A stretch of DNA of 46,595 nucleotides from a virus: positions 1 through 46,595 of the IMG/VR virus record IMGVR_UViG_3300006030_000036, one strand, 5' to 3'. A program made the translations under genes and the position numbers. This document shows positions 34,698 to 42,229 of this stretch, in pieces (positions within the stretch are counted from its first letter, which is position 1; every line of letters begins with the position of its first letter). The notes beneath the pieces were generated by a model. The model made no database searches. It was not told where the DNA came from and worked only from the letters and a program-made list of their open reading frames with translations.

Positions 34698-35375
34698 ATG
34701 AAATTCATTACCGAAGTGTTCGAACGTGTCACCCCGCTGATTGAAGCGGTCGACAACGGTTCGAAAAACTATCAGATTGAAGGCGTTTTTCTTCAGTCAG
34801 AAGTCAAAAATCGCAACGGTCGCATTTATCCCTATGCGGTGCTAGAGCGTGAAGTCGAACGCTATAACCGCGAATACGTGCAGCAGAATCGTGCACTTGG
34901 CGAGTTGGGGCATCCTGATTCTCCACACATCAATCTGGATCGAGTGTCGCACATGATCACCAAGTTGGTGCCAAACGGCACCGATTTCGTTGGGCGTGCG
35001 AAGATCATGGATACCCCATACGGCAAAATCGTCAAGTCGTTCATCGACGAAGGTGTCAAGTTTGGTGTGTCGTCACGCGGTGTCGGGTCATTGCACGATA
35101 ATGACGACGCAGCGGTCGTAGGAGAAGACTTCTATCTCGCTACCGCAGCAGACATCGTTGCAGACCCAAGTGCTCCTGAAGCGTTTGTACACGGTTTACG
35201 TGAACAGCGTGAATGGGTGTGGGATAACGGCGTGCTCTCACCGGCAGCCGTTGAACGGTTAGAGCGGCAGTTGCATGCCGCCTCGGTGAAAACGGTGCCG
35301 CAGCGCAAGCACATTGAAAGTGCGGTGTTCGAATCGTTTATGAAGGCATTACGTCAAGGTACAACTATTTCATAG
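34698..35375 (+). CDS. gp21: Prohead protease gp21
   Basis: 225 residues (T4 gp21 is 212). YQIEGVFLQSEVKNRNGRIY, PYAVLEREVERYN, then GELGHPDSPHINL with the catalytic His at 72, VGRAKIMDTPYGKIVKSFID and KFGVSSRGVGS with the catalytic Ser near 125-126. It cleaves scaffold and capsid proteins at (I/L)xE sites during maturation. The ribosome site is TAGGAA (34685-34690). Directly followed by the scaffold gene. Confidence 0.93.
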   Translation: MKFITEVFERVTPLIEAVDNGSKNYQIEGVFLQSEVKNRNGRIYPYAVLEREVERYNREYVQQNRALGELGHPDSPHINLDRVSHMITKLVPNGTDFVGRAKIMDTPYGKIVKSFIDEGVKFGVSSRGVGSLHDNDDAAVVGEDFYLATAADIVADPSAPEAFVHGLREQREWVWDNGVLSPAAVERLERQLHAASVKTVPQRKHIESAVFESFMKALRQGTTIS

Positions 35376-35387
35376 AACTGCGTTTTA

Positions 35388-35394
35388 CTAAATA
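35388..35394 (+). promoter_or_regulatory. Late promoter CTAAATA for the scaffold gene
   Basis: CTAAATA 49 bases before the ATG at 35444; predicted transcript start about 35400, exactly at the base of a hairpin. Confidence 0.65.
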
Positions 35395-35397
35395 AAA

Positions 35398-35423
35398 TCT
35401 GTGGTTCATTTGAATTCCACAGA
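35398..35423 (+). other. 5'-leader hairpin of the scaffold (gp22) mRNA
   Basis: TCTGTGG (35398-35404) pairs perfectly with CCACAGA (35417-35423); TTC and GAA extend the stem inside after a two-base bulge, leaving a small ATTT loop. The stem sits at the predicted 5' end of the late transcript and could protect it from RNase E or RppH-type decay. It is followed by GAGGAG (35431-35436) as ribosome site. Confidence 0.55.
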
Positions 35424-35443
35424 ACAGTTAGAGGAGATACCCA

Positions 35444-36712
35444 ATGAGCGAGTTAGTCAATCCCGTTTCAGCGGCTCAGTTGCAGCATCGCAATCAAGAG
35501 CCGTCACATCTTGGTGGCGCGTCGTTCGACGATCTGGGCGGCACAACACCTGAGACAGAACCCAATGCTGCTAAGATTGACGCCGCGAAGGGTGTCAAAG
35601 GGCAGGATACATCCATTCCACGTTCAGTGGCCGCAGAGCCTTCACACCTGAAGGGCGTTGTGGAAGACGACGAGAAGGAAGTGGAAGTGGCGTTTGGCGA
35701 CGACGAGGTCAAGGCCGAAGAGGTTGACGATCTCGACAAGGCGCTCGACGAAGCGATGGAAGACGAGCCGGCGAAAGTTGACGTGAAGGTCGACGAAGAA
35801 GCCGACGACGACGAAAAGAAGATCGCTGAAGAGGCCGACGACGAGAAGAAGGCAGACGACGTGCACGAGAGTGCGGATGCGGATGCTGACGACGAGAAGA
35901 AGATGGATGAGGAAGCCGACGACGAGAAGAAGATGGACGAGGAAGACGACGACGAGAAGAAGGTCGAAGAGTCAGTCTCCATTCGCGTCAAGATGCCAAA
36001 AGCAAACATCTTCGAGAGCGCCGGATTCGATGCGTCACAGCAAAAGCGCGTGGCCGCAATCTTCGAGAGCGCCATCAAGGATACCACCAAGCAGGTGAGC
36101 ACGAAGTTGAACGAGCACTACAAGGCTCGCTACTCGCAGAAGCTCGCGGTTGCGGAACAGAAGCTCACGGATCGTCTGAACACCTACCTGTCGGTGGTGG
36201 TCGAGACGTGGATGGAAGAGAATCGCGTGAACGTGCGCAAGAACCTGCGTACAGAACTCGCGGAAAATTTCTTGAATGGTCTTCAGTCACTGTTCAAGGA
36301 AAGCTACATTGACGTGCCGGAAAGCAAGGTTGATGTGGTCGAGACGTTGACTTCGCGTGTTGAAGCTCTGGAAACAAAGCTGAACGAAGAACACACGAAG
36401 AACTTGAAGTTGCGTCGGTTGGCAGAAGCCGCAAACAAGAAGCGTATTGTTGCGGAGTTTGCTCGTAATATGAGTGAAACACAAGCGGCGAAGCTGGCTA
36501 AGCTCGCTGAAAACACTGATTATGTGGATGCGAAAGACTTCCGTGAGAAGTTGGGGATGTTGAAGGAAAGTTACTTCGGTGCAAAGGAAACAAAGATGGA
36601 CCGACTGCCTGAGGAAAATGTGCAGGTGGTTAGTGAGAATACTACCAAGGTGAAGAGCGAAGCGGATGCGGTGGCAGACGCGATCTCTCGTCAGGTGAAG
36701 TCAAACTGGTAA
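35444..36712 (+). CDS. gp22: Prohead core scaffold protein gp22
   Basis: 422 residues (T4 gp22 is 269). The N-terminal 180 residues are extremely acidic, with repeats of DDEKK (EEADDEKKADD, DADADDEKKMDEEADDEKKM). The C-terminal 240 residues are helical and coiled-coil like (AGFDASQQKRVAAIFESAIK, KLNEHYKARYSQKL, VVETWMEENRVNVRKNLRTE, FLNGLQSLFKESYIDVPESK), which is the conserved scaffold core. It fills the prohead, then is cut by gp21. A strong ribosome site, a 5' hairpin and its own late promoter precede it. The acidic insertion accounts for the extra length. Confidence 0.88.
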   Translation: MSELVNPVSAAQLQHRNQEPSHLGGASFDDLGGTTPETEPNAAKIDAAKGVKGQDTSIPRSVAAEPSHLKGVVEDDEKEVEVAFGDDEVKAEEVDDLDKALDEAMEDEPAKVDVKVDEEADDDEKKIAEEADDEKKADDVHESADADADDEKKMDEEADDEKKMDEEDDDEKKVEESVSIRVKMPKANIFESAGFDASQQKRVAAIFESAIKDTTKQVSTKLNEHYKARYSQKLAVAEQKLTDRLNTYLSVVVETWMEENRVNVRKNLRTELAENFLNGLQSLFKESYIDVPESKVDVVETLTSRVEALETKLNEEHTKNLKLRRLAEAANKKRIVAEFARNMSETQAAKLAKLAENTDYVDAKDFREKLGMLKESYFGAKETKMDRLPEENVQVVSENTTKVKSEADAVADAISRQVKSNW

Positions 36713-36725
36713 CAGTTGGATTTTA

Positions 36726-36732
36726 CTAAATA
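36726..36732 (+). promoter_or_regulatory. Late promoter CTAAATA for the major capsid gene
   Basis: CTAAATA 45 bases before the capsid ATG at 36778; predicted transcript start near 36738. Confidence 0.7.
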
Positions 36733-36740
36733 GTTTTCAC

Positions 36741-36758
36741 GCGATGTCATAGACACGC
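36741..36758 (+). other. 5'-leader hairpin of the capsid (gp23) mRNA
   Basis: GCG and TGTC pair with GACA and CGC around an ATA loop, with one bulged A, two or three bases from the predicted transcript start. The ribosome site TAGGAG follows at 36763-36768. It has the same arrangement as the scaffold leader but a different sequence. Confidence 0.5.
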
Positions 36759-36777
36759 TTTTTAGGAGTTAACTACA

Positions 36778-38097
36778 ATGGCCGATTTTCTGTCAGAAGA
36801 CGTTAAGAACAAGTGGTCGAAGGTGATCAATCACCCCGATCTGCCCGAAATCAAGGAGTCGTGGAAGAAGAAGGTCACCACGATGATGCTGGAGAACACC
36901 GCCCGCGAAATGGCGAAGGCTCAGCAGATCAACGAAGATGCTCCCGCGAACCAGTCGGGTGCGTTTCCGAGTGCGACGAACCTTAAGGGTTTTGATCCGA
37001 TCCTGATCTCCCTGATTCGCCGTGCAATGCCGAATCTGATCGCGTACGATCTGTGCGGCGTGCAGCCGATGACGGGCCCGACGGGTCTGATCTTCGCAAT
37101 GAAGTCGAAGTACTCGTCACAGGGTGGCGATGAAGCTCTGTTCTATGAGGCGAACACTGCGTTCGCGTCAGCAGGCCTCGGTAGCCCTGCATCACAGACA
37201 GGCACACTGCCGTCAGGTAACTCGTCGGCGCTGTCGAACAGCACCAACTATACCTACGCCGGTGGTATGTCAACGCTCGTGGGTGAAGGTCTTGGTACCT
37301 CAGGCAACACCGCAATCCCCGAGATGGCATTCTCCATCGACAAGGTGACGGTGACTGCAAAGACCCGTAAGCTGAAGGCAGAATACACCATCGAAATCGC
37401 TCAGGATCTGAAGGCGGTTCATGGTCTGGATGCTGAGACTGAGCTTGCGAACATTCTATCGGCGGAAATCCTCGCGGAAATCAACCGTGAGATCATCCGC
37501 ACGATCTACTTCGGTGCCGTTGCTGGCGCAAACAACAACGTTGCGACCGCGGGCGTGTTCGACCTCGATACGGATTCGGATGGCCGCTGGATGGTTGAGC
37601 GGTTCAAGGGTCTGTTCTTCCAGATCGAGCGCGATGCCAACGCAATCGCAAAGGCCACCCGTCGTGGCAAGGGTAACATCGTGCTCTGCTCGTCAGACGT
37701 CGCGAGTGCCCTCGCTGCTGCGGATTTCCTGAGCTACGACAGTGCGTATGACGCCAAGCTGTCGGTGGACGACACGGGTTCGACCTATGTCGGTACTCTG
37801 CAGGGTCGCTACAAGGTCTACATCGATCCGTACGCACCTGTGAACGATGCTCAGCACTTCGTGGTGGGCTATCGCGGTAACAGCCCGTATGATGCAGGTT
37901 TGTTCTACTGCCCGTACGTGCCGCTGCAGATGCTCCGCGCACAGGATCCGAACAGCTTCCAGCCGAAGATCGGCTTCCAGACCCGCTACGGCGTGGTTGC
38001 GAATCCGTTCAGCAACGCTGACGGCACTTCGGATGGTTCGATTGTGTCACGTTCGAATCAGTACTATCGGCTGGTCAACGTAAGAAATCTAATGTAG
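36778..38097 (+). CDS. gp23: Major capsid protein gp23
   Basis: 439 residues, shorter than T4 gp23 (521). MADFLSEDVKNKWSKVINHP, then TTMMLENTAREMAKAQQIN, GFDPILISLIRRAMPNLIAY, DLCGVQPMTGPTGLIFAMKS, KTRKLKAEYTIEIAQDLKAV, HGLDAETELANILSAEILAE and GNIVLCSSDVASALAAADFL are family hallmarks of the HK97-fold T4 capsid. INE (residues 51-53) before DAPANQSG is a plausible gp21 cleavage point by the (I/L)xE rule. It is expressed from its own late promoter with a hairpin leader and a strong ribosome site. No gp24 vertex paralogue is seen in the window. Confidence 0.97.
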   Translation: MADFLSEDVKNKWSKVINHPDLPEIKESWKKKVTTMMLENTAREMAKAQQINEDAPANQSGAFPSATNLKGFDPILISLIRRAMPNLIAYDLCGVQPMTGPTGLIFAMKSKYSSQGGDEALFYEANTAFASAGLGSPASQTGTLPSGNSSALSNSTNYTYAGGMSTLVGEGLGTSGNTAIPEMAFSIDKVTVTAKTRKLKAEYTIEIAQDLKAVHGLDAETELANILSAEILAEINREIIRTIYFGAVAGANNNVATAGVFDLDTDSDGRWMVERFKGLFFQIERDANAIAKATRRGKGNIVLCSSDVASALAAADFLSYDSAYDAKLSVDDTGSTYVGTLQGRYKVYIDPYAPVNDAQHFVVGYRGNSPYDAGLFYCPYVPLQMLRAQDPNSFQPKIGFQTRYGVVANPFSNADGTSDGSIVSRSNQYYRLVNVRNLM

Positions 38098-38105
38098 TAA
38101 AAAGT

Positions 38106-38124
38106 GTACACTTTGATAGTGTAC
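38106..38124 (+). other. Short hairpin after the capsid gene
   Basis: GTACACT pairs with AGTGTAC around TTGAT, immediately before the main terminator. It could act as a 3' exonuclease barrier for capsid mRNA. Confidence 0.45.
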
Positions 38125-38135
38125 GCGTAACATGG

Positions 38136-38177
38136 CCGCCGTGGAGTTTATTCAGACTCCACGGCGGTTTTCTTTTT
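38136..38177 (+). terminator. Intrinsic terminator of the capsid operon
   Basis: A 12-bp perfect stem CCGCCGTGGAGT (38136-38147) and ACTCCACGGCGG (38156-38167) is followed by TTTTCTTTTT. The right arm is also coding DNA for the C-terminus of the convergent HNH gene, whose stop lies in the loop (38148-38150). Confidence 0.88.
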
Positions 38178-38888
38178 CCTCCATGTTTTCCAATAACATG
38201 CACTACATAATCCTTTAGCTAAATGCGGTCGTTCTGGATGGCAGGTTACGTGAACATCCCGATACACACCTCGTTTTTTTCCAGTCATTCGTTGCCTCAT
38301 CGCCTCTACATGTTCAGGCTTCATCTTCTTTCCACGTTTCGCCTGAGATATTTTTTCCCGAGTTTCTTTCGAATGTGAACGCCCAGCCATCGGATGTCGC
38401 CCATTTGCGGCCCGTTCTTTTGCACGCTGACTAAGAAGTTCTCGCGTTTTTTCTGAACGAGGAGTGTGTTTTGTTCCTTTTGCGTGTGAATTTCCCTTCA
38501 TTCGCTCCGACATCTGCCGTTTCCATTCCGCACTTTTAGGTACTCCCTTATTGACCGCAGACATGCGCACTCTCGTCTCTGCCGCAATAGTTTCGCGTAA
38601 AGACGCATAGAGACGACCTGTTATTCGCACATGTGCGTATGCAGGATTGCGGCTGTCAATCAGTCGTTTGGCGGCAAGTGACATACGCGCTTTTGCTACT
38701 CCAGTAGACATGCGCACCAAACACAAATGACACACAAAATGTTCTTTGGGTGTGAGACAGACAAGATTATTCGCATCGTCGGTGCCTCCCAAAGCTTTTG
38801 GCACAATATGATGCTTCTCGTGGTATCCTTGAAGCACGCGTGTCTTTGCTCGTTCTACAATTTGATGGTAAATGCGTGTGTAATCCAT
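38148..38888 (-). CDS. Free-standing HNH homing endonuclease with NUMOD3 motifs
   Basis: 246 residues on the opposite strand to all other clear genes here. HNH core: YHEKHHIVPKALGGTDDANN followed by CLTPKEHFVCHLCL, with the HH pair and Asn and His of the beta-beta-alpha-metal site. The middle has DNA-binding NUMOD3-like repeats (MSERMKGN, KTRELLSQRAKER, KETREKISQAKRGKK). The C-terminus has a possible zinc pair CHP...CSACYW. Homing endonucleases commonly settle next to conserved phage genes such as the capsid gene. It has its own late promoter and an apparently leaderless start. Its codon use and AT content differ from its neighbours, as expected for a mobile gene. Confidence 0.9.
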   Translation of the reverse strand: MDYTRIYHQIVERAKTRVLQGYHEKHHIVPKALGGTDDANNLVCLTPKEHFVCHLCLVRMSTGVAKARMSLAAKRLIDSRNPAYAHVRITGRLYASLRETIAAETRVRMSAVNKGVPKSAEWKRQMSERMKGNSHAKGTKHTPRSEKTRELLSQRAKERAANGRHPMAGRSHSKETREKISQAKRGKKMKPEHVEAMRQRMTGKKRGVYRDVHVTCHPERPHLAKGLCSACYWKTWRKKKTAVESE

Positions 38889-38893
38889 GCATG

Positions 38894-38900
38894 TATTTAG
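38894..38900 (-). promoter_or_regulatory. Minus-strand late promoter CTAAATA of the HNH gene
   Basis: Reads CTAAATA on the minus strand, 5 bases before the endonuclease ATG (38888-38886). The spacing is the same as at the leaderless plus-strand genes. Confidence 0.65.
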
Positions 38901-38953
38901 ATACCTTTACCTTTCAGTAACACAATCCGTTTATTTTGTTCGCCAACGCACTC

Positions 38954-38960
38954 CTAAATA
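38954..38960 (+). promoter_or_regulatory. Late promoter CTAAATA, leaderless spacing
   Basis: CTAAATA 6 bases before the ATG at 38967; divergent from the endonuclease promoter 54 bases away. Confidence 0.65.
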
Positions 38961-38966
38961 CTTGAT

Positions 38967-39536
38967 ATGGAACTTCCACAAGACTACACGCCGTCACTCT
39001 TTCAGCAGGCCACAAACGGCCTCTACGGCAATCACTTTCGGTTCACGATTGATAGACTGCCAGACTTGTCGTTTTTCATCCAGTCAGTGCAATTGCCTAG
39101 TGTGACGTCAGGTATGGTGTTGCAACACAACCCCTTCTCCACCGTACACCATACGGGCGATCATCTCTCCTACAGCACATTTGAAGTCAAGTATATCATC
39201 GATGCACATTTCAAGAACTACTTCAGTCTGTACTATTGGATGAAGGGATACGGATTTCCGCATTCGTTTGAAGAAGTTGTACAGTTTCGCGCCAAGCAAG
39301 AATCATTAGTAGGAGCAGTACGACCGAAAGCGATCATGCTGGAAAAAACACATGCCACACTACAGGTGCTGACGCCAGATACGAGTGCGATCATTGCCGA
39401 AATTCATTATGATGACATTTTCCCCTTTGAGTTATCGGCCGTCTCATTTGAAACCACCGACAGTGAACCGCCGTTGCTCACGACAACATGCTCTTTTGCA
39501 TGTTCCAATTTCGATATTCGCTTGCATACAGAGTAA
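38967..39536 (+). CDS. gp3: Tail completion and sheath stabiliser protein gp3
   Basis: 189 residues (T4 gp3 is 176). FRFTIDRLPDLSFFIQSVQL, LQHNPFSTVHHTGDHLSYST, FEVKYIIDAHFKNYFSLYYW and MKGYGFPHSFEEV resemble gp3 of marine T4-like phages, a tube-terminating protein related in fold to gp19. It caps the tail tube before gp15 joins. Position just after gp23 and before uvsY agrees with that group. A tail tube paralogue is the alternative reading; the WMKGYGFP region favours gp3. Confidence 0.75.
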   Translation: MELPQDYTPSLFQQATNGLYGNHFRFTIDRLPDLSFFIQSVQLPSVTSGMVLQHNPFSTVHHTGDHLSYSTFEVKYIIDAHFKNYFSLYYWMKGYGFPHSFEEVVQFRAKQESLVGAVRPKAIMLEKTHATLQVLTPDTSAIIAEIHYDDIFPFELSAVSFETTDSEPPLLTTTCSFACSNFDIRLHTE

Positions 39537-39556
39537 ACATGTAGTATCATATCCGC

Positions 39557-39994
39557 ATGACGCTTGATGACTATTTGAATGAATGGCGGAATGATGCGGA
39601 TCTCGACTTATCTGCCCTTGATGAAGCGGCGCGTAATGTGCCGTTGCTGCATGCAAAATGGTGGAAGTATTACTCACACGAACGTCTGCGCTATCGCATG
39701 GTCGATAGTGAATACAAACTACTCTATCGACAGAAGTGGGAATACTTTTTAGGCAAGATGGATGATGTGGAACGTGTCAGACTGGGATGGGATCCTCTGC
39801 CTCTGAAAATCCTCTCACAAAACGTGGATGTCTATATCGAAGGCGATCCGGATATTCAAACCGCGTTAAAAAAGAAAGCACTGCTTGAAGAAATCCTCAA
39901 GTTTCTTGAAGATGTGTTGAAGCAAATCAACCAACGCAACTACCATGTGAAAAACTGCATCGACTTCTTACGTTTCCGTAACGGCGTGCTCTAA
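39557..39994 (+). CDS. uvsY: Recombination mediator UvsY
   Basis: 145 residues (T4 UvsY is 137). MTLDDYLNEWRNDADLDLSA, then AARNVPLLHAKWWKYYSHER, KLLYRQKWEYFLGKMDD and the end QINQRNYHVKNCIDFLRFRN follow the UvsY pattern. UvsY loads the UvsX recombinase on gp32-covered single strands. It is small, basic and helical. It precedes uvsW. No Shine-Dalgarno site or late motif is evident directly before it, so it is probably read with gp3. Confidence 0.8.
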   Translation: MTLDDYLNEWRNDADLDLSALDEAARNVPLLHAKWWKYYSHERLRYRMVDSEYKLLYRQKWEYFLGKMDDVERVRLGWDPLPLKILSQNVDVYIEGDPDIQTALKKKALLEEILKFLEDVLKQINQRNYHVKNCIDFLRFRNGVL

Positions 39995-39998
39995 TCCT

Positions 39999-40005
39999 CT
40001 AAATA
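39999..40005 (+). promoter_or_regulatory. Late promoter CTAAATA, leaderless spacing
   Basis: CTAAATA 5 bases before the uvsW ATG at 40011. uvsW is also a late gene in T4. Confidence 0.65.
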
Positions 40006-40010
40006 GGCAC

Positions 40011-41480
40011 ATGACTCTTGTGCCTATTGACCATGTCTGGATGCGAATCGAATGCGACGATCATGTAGCACGAGAACTGCATGATTACTTCGCATTCGAT
40101 GTGCAGTCAGCAAAGTTCATGCCGCAGTTTCGTAAACGGCATTGGTCGGGAAAAATTCACCTCTTCAAACTTCGCGGGCACCTTATCTATCGAGGATTGC
40201 TGGCCCGTGTCTTAGAGTTTGCCGCACAACGTCAATATCCTGTTACCAATCTGATACCGCCTGCTGTAGTGGATACGTCATCGCTGATACCGCGTCTGGA
40301 ACGCGCAGCACGAAAACTGCCTCACGAACTGCGCTCATATCAACATGACGCGATTGTCGCGATGCTCACACAACAACGTGGAATCGTTCTTTCTCCTACT
40401 GGCAGTGGTAAATCATTGATCATTTACTTGCTCACGTGTTTGTTGCAACAGCGTACCTTGATCGTGGTGCCAACCACAAGTCTGGTGTCGCAGATGGCAT
40501 CAGACTTTGTGTCGTACGGGTTCAATGCAGATTTTATTCAAACCATTCAAGCTGGTCGTGAGAAAGACATTAATGCACCTGTCGTGGTTTCAACATGGCA
40601 GTCAATCTATGAGATGCCTCCAGAATACTTTGAACAGTTTGGAACGATCATTGTCGATGAAGTGCATCTTGCGAAGGCCAAGTCACTGACGGGCTTGCTA
40701 GAAAAGTGCGTCTCAATTGCAAACCGCTTTGGATTTACGGGCACGCTTGACGACACACAAGCGCATCGACTGATTCTTGAAGGTTTGTTTGGTGATGTGG
40801 TGCGCGTCACGACTACCAAACAACTCATGGAACAACAGCATCTGACGCCGCTTCAGGTGAAAATGTGTGTGCTCAAATACCCGAAAGATGAGTGTCGGAA
40901 TCTACGTCGAGCAATCTATCAAGATGAAGTGGAGTTTTTGGTACAGCATCCCGTGCGTCTTCAGATTGTAGCTCAATTGGCGGCATCCACGCGTGGAAAT
41001 GTGCTGGTGCTTTTTAACTATGTGGAAAAACACGGAAAACCGTTGCATGCCGCAATTTGCAACTTAGCATCTCATCGGAATGTGCATTTCATCTCCGGAG
41101 ACATTGCGGCTGATGAGCGAGAACGCATTCGGCAATTGGTGACGGAGGGTCGCGATCATATTATTGTGGCATCATACGGTACTATGTCTACTGGTGTGAA
41201 TATTCCCAATTTGGATGCCTTAGTGTTCGCATCCCCATCGAAGTCTAAGATTCGTGTGTTGCAGTCAATTGGCCGTGGATTACGATTGGCGGAAGGAAAG
41301 ACGCATGCCAAATTGATTGACTTTGTGGATGATCTTCGTGTGGGTGCCTCTGTCAATCATACATTCCGACATGCCGAACAACGTGTACAATATTACACCA
41401 GTGAGCACTTTCCATTTTCCATGCATGAAATGTCGTTGGAAGATTGGTATCGATGCCTGAAAATGCCTACGGATACTTAA
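40011..41480 (+). CDS. uvsW: UvsW helicase (SF2)
   Basis: 489 residues (T4 UvsW is about 500). The N-terminal RKRHWSGKIHLFKL is typical. Helicase motifs: LRSYQHDAI (Q-like), SPTGSGKS at 128-135 (motif I), VDEVH at 215-219 (motif II), GFTGTL (motif III), SYGTMSTGVNIPNLDALVFA and QSIGRGLRLAEGK (motifs V and VI). UvsW unwinds R-loops and branched DNA and shifts replication from origin to recombination-dependent mode. Neighbouring uvsY, gp47 and gp46 belong to the same pathway. Confidence 0.93.
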   Translation: MTLVPIDHVWMRIECDDHVARELHDYFAFDVQSAKFMPQFRKRHWSGKIHLFKLRGHLIYRGLLARVLEFAAQRQYPVTNLIPPAVVDTSSLIPRLERAARKLPHELRSYQHDAIVAMLTQQRGIVLSPTGSGKSLIIYLLTCLLQQRTLIVVPTTSLVSQMASDFVSYGFNADFIQTIQAGREKDINAPVVVSTWQSIYEMPPEYFEQFGTIIVDEVHLAKAKSLTGLLEKCVSIANRFGFTGTLDDTQAHRLILEGLFGDVVRVTTTKQLMEQQHLTPLQVKMCVLKYPKDECRNLRRAIYQDEVEFLVQHPVRLQIVAQLAASTRGNVLVLFNYVEKHGKPLHAAICNLASHRNVHFISGDIAADERERIRQLVTEGRDHIIVASYGTMSTGVNIPNLDALVFASPSKSKIRVLQSIGRGLRLAEGKTHAKLIDFVDDLRVGASVNHTFRHAEQRVQYYTSEHFPFSMHEMSLEDWYRCLKMPTDT

Positions 41481-41492
41481 GTTACTTAAGTT
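41475..41492 (+). repeat. Two tandem ACTTAAGTT palindromic units
   Basis: ACTTAAGTT occurs twice back to back at the uvsW stop codon; each contains the palindrome ACTTAAGT. It may be a protein-binding site or simple repeat; no function is shown. Confidence 0.5.
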
Positions 41493-41520
41493 ATAGATTT
41501 GATAAGATTCTAAGTACTAG

Positions 41521-41547
41521 ATACTATAAGAATATAGTATTTTTTTT
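41521..41547 (+). terminator. Intrinsic terminator after uvsW
   Basis: ATACTATA pairs with TATAGTAT around AGAA and is followed directly by a run of T. The stem is AT-only, but the T tract is long. It lies in the 175-base gap between uvsW and gene 55. Confidence 0.75.
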
Positions 41548-41606
41548 CTCTCTCTTTGCTCACGTTTAGTTTATCATGAATATGTAATGCTGTCAACTCC
41601 CCTTAT

Positions 41607-41635
41607 TTGTGCGGTTGTCATGCATGTAGTATAAT
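41607..41635 (+). promoter_or_regulatory. Possible host-type promoter for gene 55
   Basis: TATAAT at 41630-41635 is a perfect sigma-70 -10 hexamer, 21 bases before the gp55 ATG. The best -35 at 17-base spacing is TTGTGC (41607-41612), only weak. An activator-dependent middle promoter is possible. Gene 55 must be expressed before late promoters can work, so a non-late promoter is expected here. Confidence 0.45.
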
Positions 41636-41655
41636 GTAAAAACTATGGAGGTGAC

Positions 41656-42228
41656 ATGTCGTCTAGTGCCGAACATTACGTCGATAATAAAGCATTTTTA
41701 GCGGCGTTACGTGATTATCGCCGTGCGTGTCGAAAAGCAAAACAGTTGAATCGACGTGTGCCGCCCATTCCAGAATTTGTTGGTGAATGTTTCTTACGCA
41801 TTGCGACACATCTGTCGTATCGACCCAACTTTATCAACTACACGTTTCGTGAAGATATGATCTCGGATGGCGTGGAAAATTGTCTGATGTATATGCACAA
41901 TTTCAATCCACGCAAATCCAAAAATCCTTTTGGATATTTCACCTCTGTGATCTACTATGCGTTTGTGCGGCGCATTCAGCGAGAACGCAAGCACACCTAT
42001 CTCAAGTATCGTTTGATGGAAGACGCGATCATTTCGGGGGATACGCAAACGTCTCCGGATGGTAGTGGCCACTTTCACGTCGATACGGAGATGCTGTCGT
42101 ATGAGAATGTGCAAGAGTTTATTCAACGATTTGATGAGTATCACGACAAACGTCGCGAACGTCGTCGTGAGATGAAACAAAAAACCAGCCGAAAGAAGAC
42201 ACGCAAATCAAAAATGGCGATTGAATAA
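41656..42228 (+). CDS. gp55: Late transcription sigma factor gp55
   Basis: 190 residues (T4 gp55 is 185). YVDNKAFLAALRDYRRAC, then LSYRPNFINYTFREDMISDG, VENCLMYMHNFNPRKSKNPF and GYFTSVIYYAFVRRIQRERK match the gp55 region equivalent to sigma region 2, which recognises TATAAATA-like -10 elements. The C-terminus is highly basic (KRRERRREMKQKTSRKK). A perfect GGAGGT site (41647-41652) precedes the ATG, and a terminator and possible early or middle promoter isolate it from upstream late genes. Its target is presumably the CTAAATA motif repeated through this window. Confidence 0.88.
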   Translation: MSSSAEHYVDNKAFLAALRDYRRACRKAKQLNRRVPPIPEFVGECFLRIATHLSYRPNFINYTFREDMISDGVENCLMYMHNFNPRKSKNPFGYFTSVIYYAFVRRIQRERKHTYLKYRLMEDAIISGDTQTSPDGSGHFHVDTEMLSYENVQEFIQRFDEYHDKRRERRREMKQKTSRKKTRKSKMAIE

Positions 42229-42229
42229 T

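Noticed and set aside
35494-36102. Minus-strand Ser-rich open frame of 202 residues
   Set aside because: Antisense of the acidic DDEKK repeats of the scaffold protein.
41615-41635. TTGTCA and TATAAT as a sigma-70 promoter pair
   Set aside because: The spacer is only 9 bases, too short for a functional pair; TATAAT is kept with a weaker upstream hexamer.
42221-42229. TTG start for gp47
   Set aside because: It lies inside gp55; ATG 42230 gives the expected MAKIAVISDSHFG start.
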